Of a DNA stretch of 64,000 nt, positions 23,001 to 31,162 are shown in pieces. How positions within the stretch are numbered: the stretch's first letter is position 1; the number at the start of each line of letters is the position of its first letter. A program made the translations under genes and the position numbers. The notes beneath the pieces were generated by a model that made no database searches, was not told where the DNA came from, and saw only the letters and a program-made list of their open reading frames with translations. Source of the DNA: Chrysaora quinquecirrha (Eukaryota > Cnidaria > Scyphozoa > Semaeostomeae > Pelagiidae); NCBI GenBank assembly GCA_014526335.1, contig JACTAT010000262.1:81869-145868 (forward strand). Reading direction: 5' to 3'.

Positions 23001-24921
23001 TACAGATAAGAAAGCATTGATGTTGTAATTTGCTCTTGAGATCCAACCCAAGACAGAGCTGACGAAAATTCAAGGTTTGAAACTATGCGATTCAGCAACC
23101 TGTACAACACTTTTTCTTCACTCTACGGAAAACGATCCGTTCTAAATAACGCTTCTTATAAATTTCAAAAGCCTAGGAAGGGTATGATATTGGATGACCT
23201 TTCAGAGCTTTCAAAAATGTTGGACGGCCCAATAGTGTTGGACGGCCCATCATCATTGGTGCTCGGGCGCGATTCCACCCAACAGTTTTGCATCTTTTAA
23301 CTTTATCTTTTAAATTTCTATTACATTAGGAAATCACTGTATTTTTCGCCTTGTTCTAAAGTATATGAACCAGAGCAAAAATACAGTGATTTCCTACTGA
23401 AATGATTTCCTTCGGGTGGCCATATCTCAGCCAATGTTCAACATATTTGAATTAGGGTTGATTGATTTTCAAAGCTTCTTCGTTATTTCTTATGCTTTCT
23501 CAGTAAACGAAGAGCGTGTATTGAGAAACTCACATTTTTTCCCAGTAGATTCTTGCACACCAAGAAGGCATTGGTTGCGTTTGTGATGTCCTACAATCGA
23601 GAACAAAACTAACAATGACGTAAACAGATAAAAATTCTGCTACAATTTATGTAAGTCTACTCAAGCCATAGACATGTTTGCAAAGGCTCAGCCTTCTATC
23701 GCAGCCTCTTAAAACAGAGAGGGTAAATCACGCTGCACATGTTTCTTACTTTCCCAGGTCAGTTCACCTCTACTTGCTAATTGAGCAGTTGCTTATTGAA
23801 AAAAGTTACAATTATAATTTTACTGTACTAGAAACTACTTACATCAGAGCATTGTGATCTGAATGTATCAAAACACGACCCAACTTCTGGCATTTTCCAC
23901 GATCCATAATTTTCTCTACACCATATTTGCTTCAGAACTAATGGGCTGAGGGTTGTTGGTGCTGGAAAAGAACAATTTATCTTGAACAACCGACATTACG
24001 AAGAGTGACCACCCTTTGTAATATGCGTGTGTGCAGTACGGACAGTGATGTCATTCATGATTACCGTGGTGGATATTCAGTACGGTGGGGGGATATCTTG
24101 GAGTGCGATGGAAATATTCAGTACGGTGCGGTGGGGATATCTTGGAGTACGGTGGGGTCGAAATATGATATTATCCTCTGAATCATCTTAATTCAAACAC
24201 GAGGTGTCAAATATTGCCTGTTTTTGCAGCAAGTAAAGCTTCAAAACGGAGAACACTACACGATTGTTGTCAAAAAAGAACTCTCTCAAACCCATTCTCT
24301 TCGCTACAATTACGGACATAATTGTTGAGACAATTCTGAAAATGTACCTTCGCATGCCGTATTGGCTCACTTTGCCCCCTTCCCCAGTTCAATGTTGGTA
24401 ATTTCATTTCATTCGCCACAAAATTGAGCATACAAAGAAATCCGTCAGAAAGCAATCAACATTGAATGGGGGAGGGACAGAGGCATTGACCCCGAATCAA
24501 TAAGGCTGAGTATCTGTCTCAACATATTTTGTCCATGATTGTGGGATCCAAGCTCCTGGTTCAAGTGATCCATACCCTTGGCTTGAATTGAAATAAATCA
24601 GCTTTTCAAGATGTTAAACAGCTCACCGAACAAATGTAAGTAACTATACGACTAGAGGAATGTTGCTTTGTCGATCTTCAAGACTTAAGCAACCCGCAAG
24701 CAGCTATGAGGGCTGAAGTCTCAGATATTCTAAGCCACTTTGAGGGCTGCCTCTGAGTCAATTAGCTTATTCAAACAATGGAGTATGGAGTGCAATGAAA
24801 GTGAACGAAATGATGAAAATATACTAAACTTTAAACGTAAAAATAAAACATGTTTATTCACCTGATGCAGAAAGTGAGGGTAGTATTGTTGTTGTTGCGC
24901 AAGTCTGGCTTACAATAAATC
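11073..24921 (-). CDS. Adhesion-GPCR-like receptor (15 exons recognised; ends and one ICL3 exon not found)
   Basis: Exons, 5' to 3' on the minus strand: 24921-24862, 23961-23843, 23590-23534, 22978-22831, 21955-21821, 21213-21126, 20538-20370, 19677-19619, 18729-18600, 17826-17726, 16936-16825, 15625-15469, 15306-15240, 15084-15018, then 11208-11073. The first fourteen join in phase with GT-AG sites. The N-terminal part has a Cys/Trp segment (WCRENYGSW, weakly hormone-receptor-domain-like), then a GAIN-like region ending in a GPS: C-A-S-S-H-L-S-A-F-A-V-L-M. TM1 is exon 17826, TM2 exon 16936, TM3 exon 15625 (CTTMSII..WLMIESVH), TM4 exon 15306, and CW plus TM5 exon 15084 (CGPLVALFL). Exon 11208 looks like TM6 and the start of TM7 but needs an intervening exon for phase. 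Family role: cell-surface adhesion and signalling. Start, C-terminal tail and ligand are unknown. Confidence 0.8.
11240..11515. repeat. Foldback repeat with GGCTAAACTAGGAGACAT arms
   Basis: GGCTAAACTAGGAGACAT at the left is mirrored by ATGTCTCCTAGTTTAGCC at the right (about 11496-11515), with a further copy of the word inside. It abuts the acceptor of the GPCR TM6 exon on the minus strand. Class unknown. Confidence 0.6.
11820..12090 (-). mobile_element. Decayed LINE reverse-transcriptase tail
   Basis: The minus frames contain RDINYQRAWSVKNQSF, then after a frame break the G-P-K-T-W-N-S-L pattern typical of the C-terminal end of LINE RT ORFs. It is a truncated, frameshifted fossil between GPCR exons. 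Confidence 0.55.
12564..13177. mobile_element. DNA element with long terminal inverted repeats
   Basis: The left end AATAGACGATTCCGCAAAAG and onward (..GATGGC..TATTTCACGCAATGCATGATAGG) is mirrored at 13110-13177 (CCTATCATGCATTGCGTGAA, CCATCTTTTGCGGTATCGTC). Arms are about 75 bp. The interior contains an 85-codon open frame at 12708-12965 (Lys-rich end KKIKKMKTDSHK) that I cannot assign; it has no transposase motif visible. Confidence 0.65.
13199..13336. mobile_element. MITE with TAGACTTATTAC ends and 9 bp target duplication
   Basis: TAGACTTATTAC at the left and GTAATAAGTCTA at the right. It is flanked by exact GGTATAGAC duplications (13190-13198 and 13337-13345). It is the best-preserved copy of the family and shares its interior with 2735-2876 and with the outer parts of 55237-55919. 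It was inserted beside the right end of the 12564-13177 element. Confidence 0.88.
13345..13830. repeat. Foldback element with CTTTTCAAAGAGRTCTGGGT arms
   Basis: The left arm (from about 13348, CTTTTCAAAGAGATCTGGGT) continues through GGGAATCCTCTCC. It is mirrored by the right arm at 13660-13818 (GGAGAGGATTCCC, ACCCAGACCTCTTTGAAAAG). The same arm sequence flanks 42505-43672 near gene B, and a degenerate piece lies at about 53800-53850. Confidence 0.65.
14573..14929 (+). mobile_element. Non-LTR retrotransposon RT C-terminal fragment (CR1/L2-like)
   Basis: A 118-codon frame: LSDLSYKERLDMKLQTMMYW, RRRGDMITTYKI, NTRGHNLKV, RLNVRKQSYSQRFFNDWNRL, F-x(2)-L-x(2)-C-L. This order (R..L...Y.R.RGD.I..YKI...........TRGH......C........F..R....WN.LP) is the classic RT tail of CR1/L2-type LINEs. 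It has no upstream RT and is 5' truncated. Confidence 0.8.
15660..16212. mobile_element. piggyBac-like non-autonomous element (TTAA, CCCTAATCCTAC ends)
   Basis: TTAA (15656-15659), then CCCTAATCCTAC; at the right GTAGGATTAGGG, then TTTA (16213-16216). piggyBac termini begin CCCT next to a TTAA target, so this is inferred as a ~553 bp internally deleted relative. It also has inverted GGTGG/CCACC blocks next to the ends. It lies in the GPCR intron between the TM2 and TM3 exons, 35 bp from the TM3 acceptor. Confidence 0.72.
17035..17190 (+). repeat. tRNA-derived SINE copy (family S1)
   Basis: GCTCCTTAGCTCTATGG (A-box region) and a degenerate B box, followed by GTATGCCCTTCGTG and CTAGCCTAGTGTTTG. 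Homologous in order to 17570-17735 and 33480-33690. Confidence 0.6.
17190..17480. repeat. Inverted pair of dispersed repeat R
   Basis: A minus-oriented copy (GACACTCCTCAGAATATAAA, then GATGCGGATCAAAATGCACC) runs directly into a plus-oriented half (TCTGACGTTTATACTCTGAG, GAGTGTCAGATGAAAAAAGC). The result is a near palindrome between two S1 SINE copies in a GPCR intron. Confidence 0.65.
17570..17735 (+). repeat. tRNA-derived SINE copy (family S1)
   Basis: AGCTCATTAGCTCACTGG and AGGTTCGAATCC spaced as A and B boxes, followed by TGTGGTATGCCACGAATGG. Its 3' end overlaps the TM1 exon donor region of the GPCR (exon ends at 17726). Confidence 0.65.
17858..18495. mobile_element. Near-perfect ~640 bp palindromic (foldback) element
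   Basis: The left arm (GTGGTACC..., GGGGCCTCATT, TTAGGTCATAGAGAAA, GGTTCGAATTCAGCACC, GATTTGACCGTGTAAAAAG) is mirrored by the right arm (CTTTTCACGGTCAAATC, GGTGCTGAATTCGAATC, TTTCTCTATGACCTA, GAGGCCCTAAG, GGTACCAGTACC). The centre is near 18145-18170. It lies in the GPCR intron between the GPS and TM1 exons. Confidence 0.8.
18600..18729 (-). other. GPS-motif exon of the adhesion GPCR
   Basis: It encodes YWTNYGMNVLTTNS and then TICASSHLSAFAVLM. Known GPS motifs have four Cys/Trp landmarks and cleavage at HL^S/T. Here the HL-S cleavage site is intact. The Cys usual after the W..G position is Met, and the second Cys of the C.C..HL pair is Ser, so disulphides normally framing the loop would be missing. 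The exon joins in phase to 19677-19619 (CVYW) upstream and to TM1 downstream. Confidence 0.8.
21990..22680. repeat. 690 bp polypurine (GAA/CAA/AAG) tract
   Basis: Almost pure purine on the plus strand: GAAGAAGAA, AACAAGAACAAG and GAAGACGAAG runs with rare C/T. It lies in the GPCR intron between exons 22978-22831 and 21955-21821, so the transcript carries a polypyrimidine (TTC)n strand. Long low-complexity open frames on all strands here are not genes. Confidence 0.95.
23327..23396. repeat. Hairpin-forming 70 bp inverted repeat
   Basis: TAGGAAATCACTGTATTTTT continues with CGC and is mirrored exactly by GCAAAAATACAGTGATTTCC and TA. Stem is about 22 bp and loop about 26 nt. Possibly a tiny MITE; no duplication could be defined. 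Confidence 0.75.
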
Positions 24922-25664
24922 CTGCAAATATAAAACAGCACAGGTTCAAATACATTTTATTTCATGGAATTATTTAGCTTTAGTAAGATTCATCAGCAAT
25001 GAACATCTTCTTTGCGAAGGAATTTTCTAAATGAAGAACATTGATATCTAAAATCGATGGTACTTTTATGAAGCTGCCCACAAGCAAAAAATGAATCTTA
25101 TTATTTACGTTAATAATTAAATAGTTAAGCAAAACCTCGAAATTAATGAAATATTCAAGTTGCTATGCTTTCTGTTTTGATAAACTAAATTATACCATAC
25201 TGTTCTGATTTTAAGAAAACTTTTAACCTGGTTTCCCTGTTGCAAGCTATTATAACGCGAACGGCAGGCTATAGATTTTCAATGTTTATCAAACAATGTT
25301 TGAAAGTTTGACAACGTCATAAAGACTGCTTCATAAGCATTGCTTGACAAGATAACATAAAACAAAATTTGTTGGTCTATATTATGAAAAAGTGCGAGTA
25401 TTTTGGACGAGCAATGTTTTGTGACGTGGCAAAACGATAAACATTTTGCTTGAAAAGCAAATTTCATTATGCTAGACATGCAATGTTTGATCGTTTGTTG
25501 TCGACTACTGTATTATGAAGAGACATTTGTATATGAGCGATATATGAGCTGGGAACTAGTCTGGGAACTACTCAAGTTGGTTAGTGAGTTAGTGAGTGAC
25601 ACTCCAGCCCCACTTCAATATGCCATATGCGTGTAGTTTTTAGTTAGCACAGTCAGTATTAGCA
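24922..25664. other. Region upstream of the first recognised GPCR exon
   Basis: The GPCR must have at least one exon upstream because exon 24921 starts with a split codon, but no signal-peptide exon could be supported here. No other gene was seen. Confidence 0.4.
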
Positions 25665-25881
25665 ATAAGTTTTAGCATGGGTGGTTAGACACTGCAAGTA
25701 TCCTTCAACAACCACAAATTCAGCTTAAACAGGAGCCCAAGTTTGACTTGGCCGCCATTTTGAAAGTTCTACAGCGAAGAGAGAACAGAGAAATAGAATG
25801 GGAAGGCAACCTCAAATGTCTTCCTACTGCGAATTTTCTCGTTATGCTCGTAACAAATCACTTGACTTGAAACAAAGGATT

Positions 25882-25911
25882 TGCCCTACCTCTGACGTCA
25901 GAGGTAGGGCA
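25882..25911. promoter_or_regulatory. 30 bp perfect palindrome centred on TGACGTCA
   Basis: The half-site TGCCCTACCTCTGAC is followed directly by its exact reverse complement. The centre TGACGTCA is identical to the CRE/ATF consensus. Whether it is a regulatory site or a cruciform relic of an inserted element is not known; it sits between the head-to-head GPCR and TIR gene A. Confidence 0.6.
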
Positions 25912-26258
25912 GAACTTTTTGAAAAACAGATGTGGAGACGGGGGGAACATAGGCGACATTCGTATTTGCTGACCAGTTGCACCGGCGGCGCAAGTAAGCA
26001 AAGAACGCCCCTAAAAGATGAGGAAAATGGCGGTGTGGCGATCATCTTTTTGTATTGGCAGTTGAGCTGCAGAGAAAGCCGCCAATCTTTAGACAAAAGA
26101 AGACAGACAAGACAAGTAAAACATGTTTTGCATTATCTGCTGTTAAAGGCCGTCAGTTTATCTCTGTACTTTACCTCCTAGGCCACTGTTTGCTACCTGT
26201 GTTCTACTGCTGCACACAGTCAAAATTGCTAAAACTCGACCTCTGACTACGAAACATT

Positions 26259-26768
26259 GAGATGATGTTACCAAACAATTCTAGCATTTTATAACCCACC
26301 CACCTTTATTTTAATATTATTTCAAACTATTTTGAACAACCACTGGGTTTTACTTGGAAAAAAATGCAACTAAAGTTGCGTACTAGCTCTAGTGCTTTAT
26401 CACTGGAGGCATTGTAACAACAGTTTGCATCAAGGATTGAGAAAAATCGAGATGATGTTACCAAACAATTCTAGCATTTTATAACCCACCCACCTTTATT
26501 TTAATATGATTTCAAACTATTTTGAACAACCACTGGGTTTTACTTGGAAAAAAATGTAACTAAAGTTGGGTACTAGCTCTAGTGCTTTATCACTGGAAGC
26601 ATTGTAACTACAGTTTGCATTAAGGATTGAGAAAAATCGAGATGATGTTACCAAACAATTCTAGCATTTTATAACCCACCCACCTTTATTTTAATATGAT
26701 TTCAAACTATTTTGAACAACCACTGGGTTTTACTTGGAAAAAATGCAACTAAAGTTGCGTACTAGCTC
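26259..26768. repeat. 190 bp tandem repeat, about 2.7 copies
   Basis: Units start with GAGATGATGTTACCAAACAA at 26259, 26449 and 26639, exactly 190 bp apart. Copies differ by only a few bases, so the array is recent. Confidence 0.92.
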
Positions 26769-26776
26769 GAGGCAAG

Positions 26777-26820
26777 TCCCTGCTAGTTATGAAAGAAAAT
26801 TGTCACATAACTAGCAGGGA
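26777..26820. repeat. Hairpin with 15 bp perfect stem
   Basis: TCCCTGCTAGTTATG (26777-26791) and CATAACTAGCAGGGA (26806-26820) flank a 14 nt loop, followed by a T run. It sits at the truncated end of the 190 bp tandem array. Confidence 0.7.
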
Positions 26821-27695
26821 TTTTTTTCCACATTTACTGCTGCTTCCACTGAGCAGATGACTTATATGAATATCGTGCAACTTAGAGATTTTATTCGACT
26901 TTTCCTGTAACACTGTATATACTTCCTTTGAATTTCAGATTCAGGATCCCTGCATCTTCATTTGCATTCAAAAATGATGTTTGCTCCTTTTTTTATAAAT
27001 CATCAGTACTACCTATTTCATGGTTGGAAAAAGATACAAGATCTTTTGTGTCTGTGAAATCCAATACTCAATGCATGAGAGCACTTGTTGTTGGACCTGC
27101 TATCAAGGGGCATGCATTACTAGCTAACCCAACAAGCTAAGCATTTCAGACTATTGTGAGCTAATTGAAACATATAACAACACATTGCCCAAATTTTTAG
27201 CACTATTAGATATAGAAGATATGGCTGTCCTGATGCTGGATTAATGCTGAAAGATATTTTAGAATTGAATGGGTGTCATGTTGAGATAAGTTATAGTGTG
27301 CACTTTGTACTGAAATTAGAATCCCTTCAGCTAATATGGAAAATATATGTGGGGTTTTTTTGGTTATAATTGCTCTACTTCAACAAATTTTATTCCATTT
27401 TCTTTATTTCGTTTGATATTTGAAAACAATAGACAGTCACCATTCAGAGTGAAATGTTTCTGTGAATATCTTTTCAAAAACATCAACAACAATTGATTCT
27501 TTTTTATAAATTCATTTCATGGTAACTTTTCAGCTCAAGAAATTTCGTTGCAACTGGGTTGTAATATTGCACTTTTTGTTTTATATTGAAATATTCAAAA
27601 GTTGATTCGTTAATTAGTAATTTATTTGTAAAGAATCGTTTTTTTTCTTAATAAAGTTCTCTGCTCTTGCAAACTGCTATTGCATATCTGCAATA

Positions 27696-28775
27696 CACTT
27701 AGGGTACAAAAGTATTGCAACGCTTGACCTAAAATGGCGGCCAACATTAGCCGTAGGCCCAACAACACAAAATTTACATAACAAAGCCATGACGGCTCAG
27801 GGGCTTCGCCCAACTTGATTTAAGCGGGAAAATATTCACAATTTCATTGACTTTCATTTAGAATAAAAGTTAAACAATTTATTTCGCATTTGGGATGAAA
27901 AATGGCCAAAAACCTTGAAGCATTGCCTTCCAAATTTTCAGCAAAATATTTCAAGGGTTGTCTTGAAAAACAGTGATGTATGAACCACTTATCGTGACTT
28001 TTGCTACAAAGTTTCGTGGTTTTTCGAGACAAAATAGTTCAAACTTGTAATTACGATTTAAATTTTCGCTCGAAGTGTACAGTTAGAGAAGAATTTGGGG
28101 GTTGAAATATTGATAAAGATTTTAGGTGAGTAACTTTTGAAGTTGTTGTTTTGATGCGAAAATAAATTATGCACTTGACGGAGTCTTCAGAAATTTTTAT
28201 GGACAATTTCATTCACATATTTCAAAACTCTGGTTATCCTAAAATATTTCAAATTAATTTTGAAGCAAATTCTTGGGTTTATAGAGAAGAATTTGCAAAT
28301 TTACAAAAAGTACCCTCTTTTGGGCCTAAGCAAAAGTCACTCACCTGAAATTGTTGTCCACAAAATAATTTCTGTTTTCTTTGTGAAAACTACTTTTCTC
28401 AGTAAAAATTGTAACATGAAACAAAAGTTTCAGCTATTTTGCTTTGAAAAACGAAAAAACTTTGAATCAACGGTAAAAAAAGTACTTATGTTTATTGCTT
28501 TTTATCAAGACAACTCTTGAAATATTTTGCTCAAATTCTGGAAGGCACTGCTTCAAAGTTTTTCACTATTTTCCACAAGAAGCAACAAATAAATTGTTTA
28601 ACTTTTATTCTAAATGAAAGTCAATGAAATTGTGAACATTTTCCCGCTTAAATCAAGTTGGGCGAAGCCCTTGAGCCGTCATGGCTTTGTTATGTAAATT
28701 TTGTGTTGTTGGGCCTACGGCTAATGTTGGCCGCCATTTTAGGTCAAGCGTTGCAATACTTTTGTACCCTAAGTG
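27696..28775. mobile_element. 1.08 kb Tc1/mariner-type foldback element with TA duplication
   Basis: The ends are CACTTAGGGTACAAAAGTAT and the inverse ATACTTTTGTACCCTAAGTG, both flanked by TA (27694-27695, 28776-28777). Inverted arms are near identical for about 200 bp and recognisable for more than 300 bp. The form and TA target fit Tc1-like foldback elements. There is no transposase. A shared inner motif (GGTGAGTRACTTT) links it to 54156-55230. Confidence 0.85.
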
Positions 28776-28899
28776 TATATTCAATATCACCTTTTGTCTT
28801 TCTATCTCTTCTGTCCTCTCTATGTCTATGTTTCTTTTTCTGGTAGGTTGTCAAATTACAGCTTAGGCCAGTAATCAATCTCTCTCCATGTTTACACCA

Positions 28900-29200
28900 T
28901 CAAGATTTTTCTGAAACCTCCCGCCAAAACTCGAGCCCAGGCGCTTTTTTGGATGAGTCAAGTAATCTAAAGCGCATGCTCGTACGAATGTCGCCTATGT
29001 TGACGGGGGGTGTTGTTTTGTACTCCGGCCTCATTTCTGCCCGAGTCGCCTCGTTATGGCTTAGCGCGAAGACCCTCGCCTTTGCGCCTTTGAAAATGAA
29101 AATATTCATCACTTGCCGAAAGAAAATTGTGGGGACAGGCCACAGCAGTGCATACGAACCATCGATGGCATCGTTCAAAGATTTTGAAAAGAGATGATTG
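28900..29200. other. CpG-rich unassigned patch
   Basis: Locally richer in CG dinucleotides than its surroundings, and open on both strands (minus 28900-29178, plus 28949-29197). I recognise neither product. An inverted match to about 25935-25965 (ATAGGCGACATTCGTA) suggests repeat rather than gene. Confidence 0.35.
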
Positions 29201-31162
29201 ACTTTATCATGAAAACAAGGTTCTGAAAACGTGACTTCTGTAACTTATTCTGAAACTTCATTAATGCATATAATGGATAGATAGCATGGTGGTTCAACAG
29301 AAATGTTCAGTATAAATACTGTATAATATCTTTAATATGATAGCTCTATCTATTAAAGTAGGGTACTATATGAACAATAAGATTTAAAATAACCTAATAA
29401 CATTGTGATTTAACTAAAAAAACTAGAGAAAGAAGTCATCACCTCCTTCATATTTTTGCAATGTATTTTGGAAATGAATATGCCCAAAAAAACAGTTGTC
29501 TCCTAGGTAAATAGGATTTTCTGCATGCAAACATGAGCCATCATAGCAAAATTATCAAAACCCACATCACCTCATATAATTAGACAAGGTATGCAGCATT
29601 TTGGATTACACTCACTTGCAAGTAAGTACCTTGAGAGATCCCATCAGTTAGGATTGGACTAGACATAACAAAAGGTGACTGCTTAGGAAATGTCAGTGAA
29701 ATATCAAAGTAGTATCTCAAAAGCTCCATGCCTGAAGTCACTCTTGAAAACTCCTCAAATTACCAGAAACAAATTTTCTCATTGGGGAAATTGTCATTCA
29801 ATGTCCTGCCATTTTCTTAATTTATTGCTGCAACTAACAGCAATTTTGAAATTTTGTTTATTAATTTGTGAATACAATTTAGGGTGTAATTACTTCCATT
29901 TTACATTTTTTATTGATTTTAATACTTTATTGTAACCTATTATATCTAGGTGATTGACATTCAAATAAAAATATAAAAAAAAATAACATCAACAAATGTT
30001 CATTCTGGCTGGTGAGATCTTGTAAATAACTTAACTTGTGACCATGTCCATACAATCTTGTTTCATAGGTATTTCAATTTCGTCGTACTTCCAACAATCT
30101 GACCAGCCTCCCTGTCTGCTCATTCTGGTTGATATTGCAGTTTTAAAGTTTAGAGTCAAACTTTAATAGGCCTTCCAATCCGAATATATCCAATATATTG
30201 ATCTAGGCCAGCAATCTTCTTTCAATACAGGTGATCACAAACACGTTTCTTTCAGCAAATAAAACAATGATCTTGGCTTGGTCTACCGTGCATTTTCTGA
30301 CGCGTTATGTTCGGCTTATTCGTCTGCACACAAAAAAGTGAAGGGATGAATGAACGGATATCTTGTTCTCACAAAGACTCAAACAATAAACATGGCCCAA
30401 TCTTTGTTGCGATAACAAAATCGAGGTTCTTCTTTTTCAGATCTACTTCATCCAATAATACATACATTACTCTTCTTTTTCAGATCCAATAATACATTAC
30501 GCAGAGGATGAGCAAGATAGACTCTGCACTCCACCATTTCGTTTGGCTTCATCCACAGCTTTCCTTTCAACTGTCCGCCATTTTCAGTTTCTTTTTTCTG
30601 TCATTGCGTCTCCCCCGTCTCCTATCTTTCACGCTGTTCCCTTTTATCCCTGTACCTCATAAGCCCTTGTTACGAGCATAGTGAGAAAAGTCGCTGTATG
30701 AATGTATAGGGGGTTGCCATCCCATCTGTTTTTAAACTGTTAAGGTCTTCAATGTCTCCTCCGCAAAGCAAAGAAATTTTCCTCCGCATACACATACGGT
30801 GTCTAACCACCCATGGTTTTAGCTTCTTGTTTTGCTGGTAAACTTTTTTGTTCTCAAACTTTGAATACGCGAGGCTACCTTGAATACGAGGCCGTTTATA
30901 TTTGTTGTTTATTCGATTTCATGTTGTTATTTCGATCTTGTAAGGCGGCGGAGAATTATTTTCACAAGATTTGTTATTTGCACGCGAAATATTTACTGCA
31001 TACCGAAGCAATTCGTGTATAATTACCACACGAAGATAATAATGCTGCATGTTTAGTGGCCCGATCGCTATTTGAAGTAAAAGAATTCGGATTTAATCGA
31101 ATGATTTCAATGCTGCAAGTCCTTTGCTAAAAAGTGGCCTACCTTAATCTCTGACTTGTGAA
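29200..31162. other. Upstream region of TIR gene A, no gene seen
   Basis: AT-rich with no supported exon. The end (30660-30815) carries inverted similarity to 25665-25870 (GCTCGTAACAA, GGGTGGTTAGACAC). The promoter of gene A should lie here but no TATA or initiator could be singled out. Confidence 0.4.

Noticed and set aside
27622..28846. Frames with SWLCYVNFVLLGLRLMLAAI on both strands
   Set aside because: Inverted arms of the 27696-28775 element; no coding evidence.
28900..29197. Overlapping ~85-92 codon frames on both strands as a first exon of the GPCR or gene A
   Set aside because: No signal peptide, no phase-compatible donor, and an inverted partial match near 25945 suggests repeat DNA.
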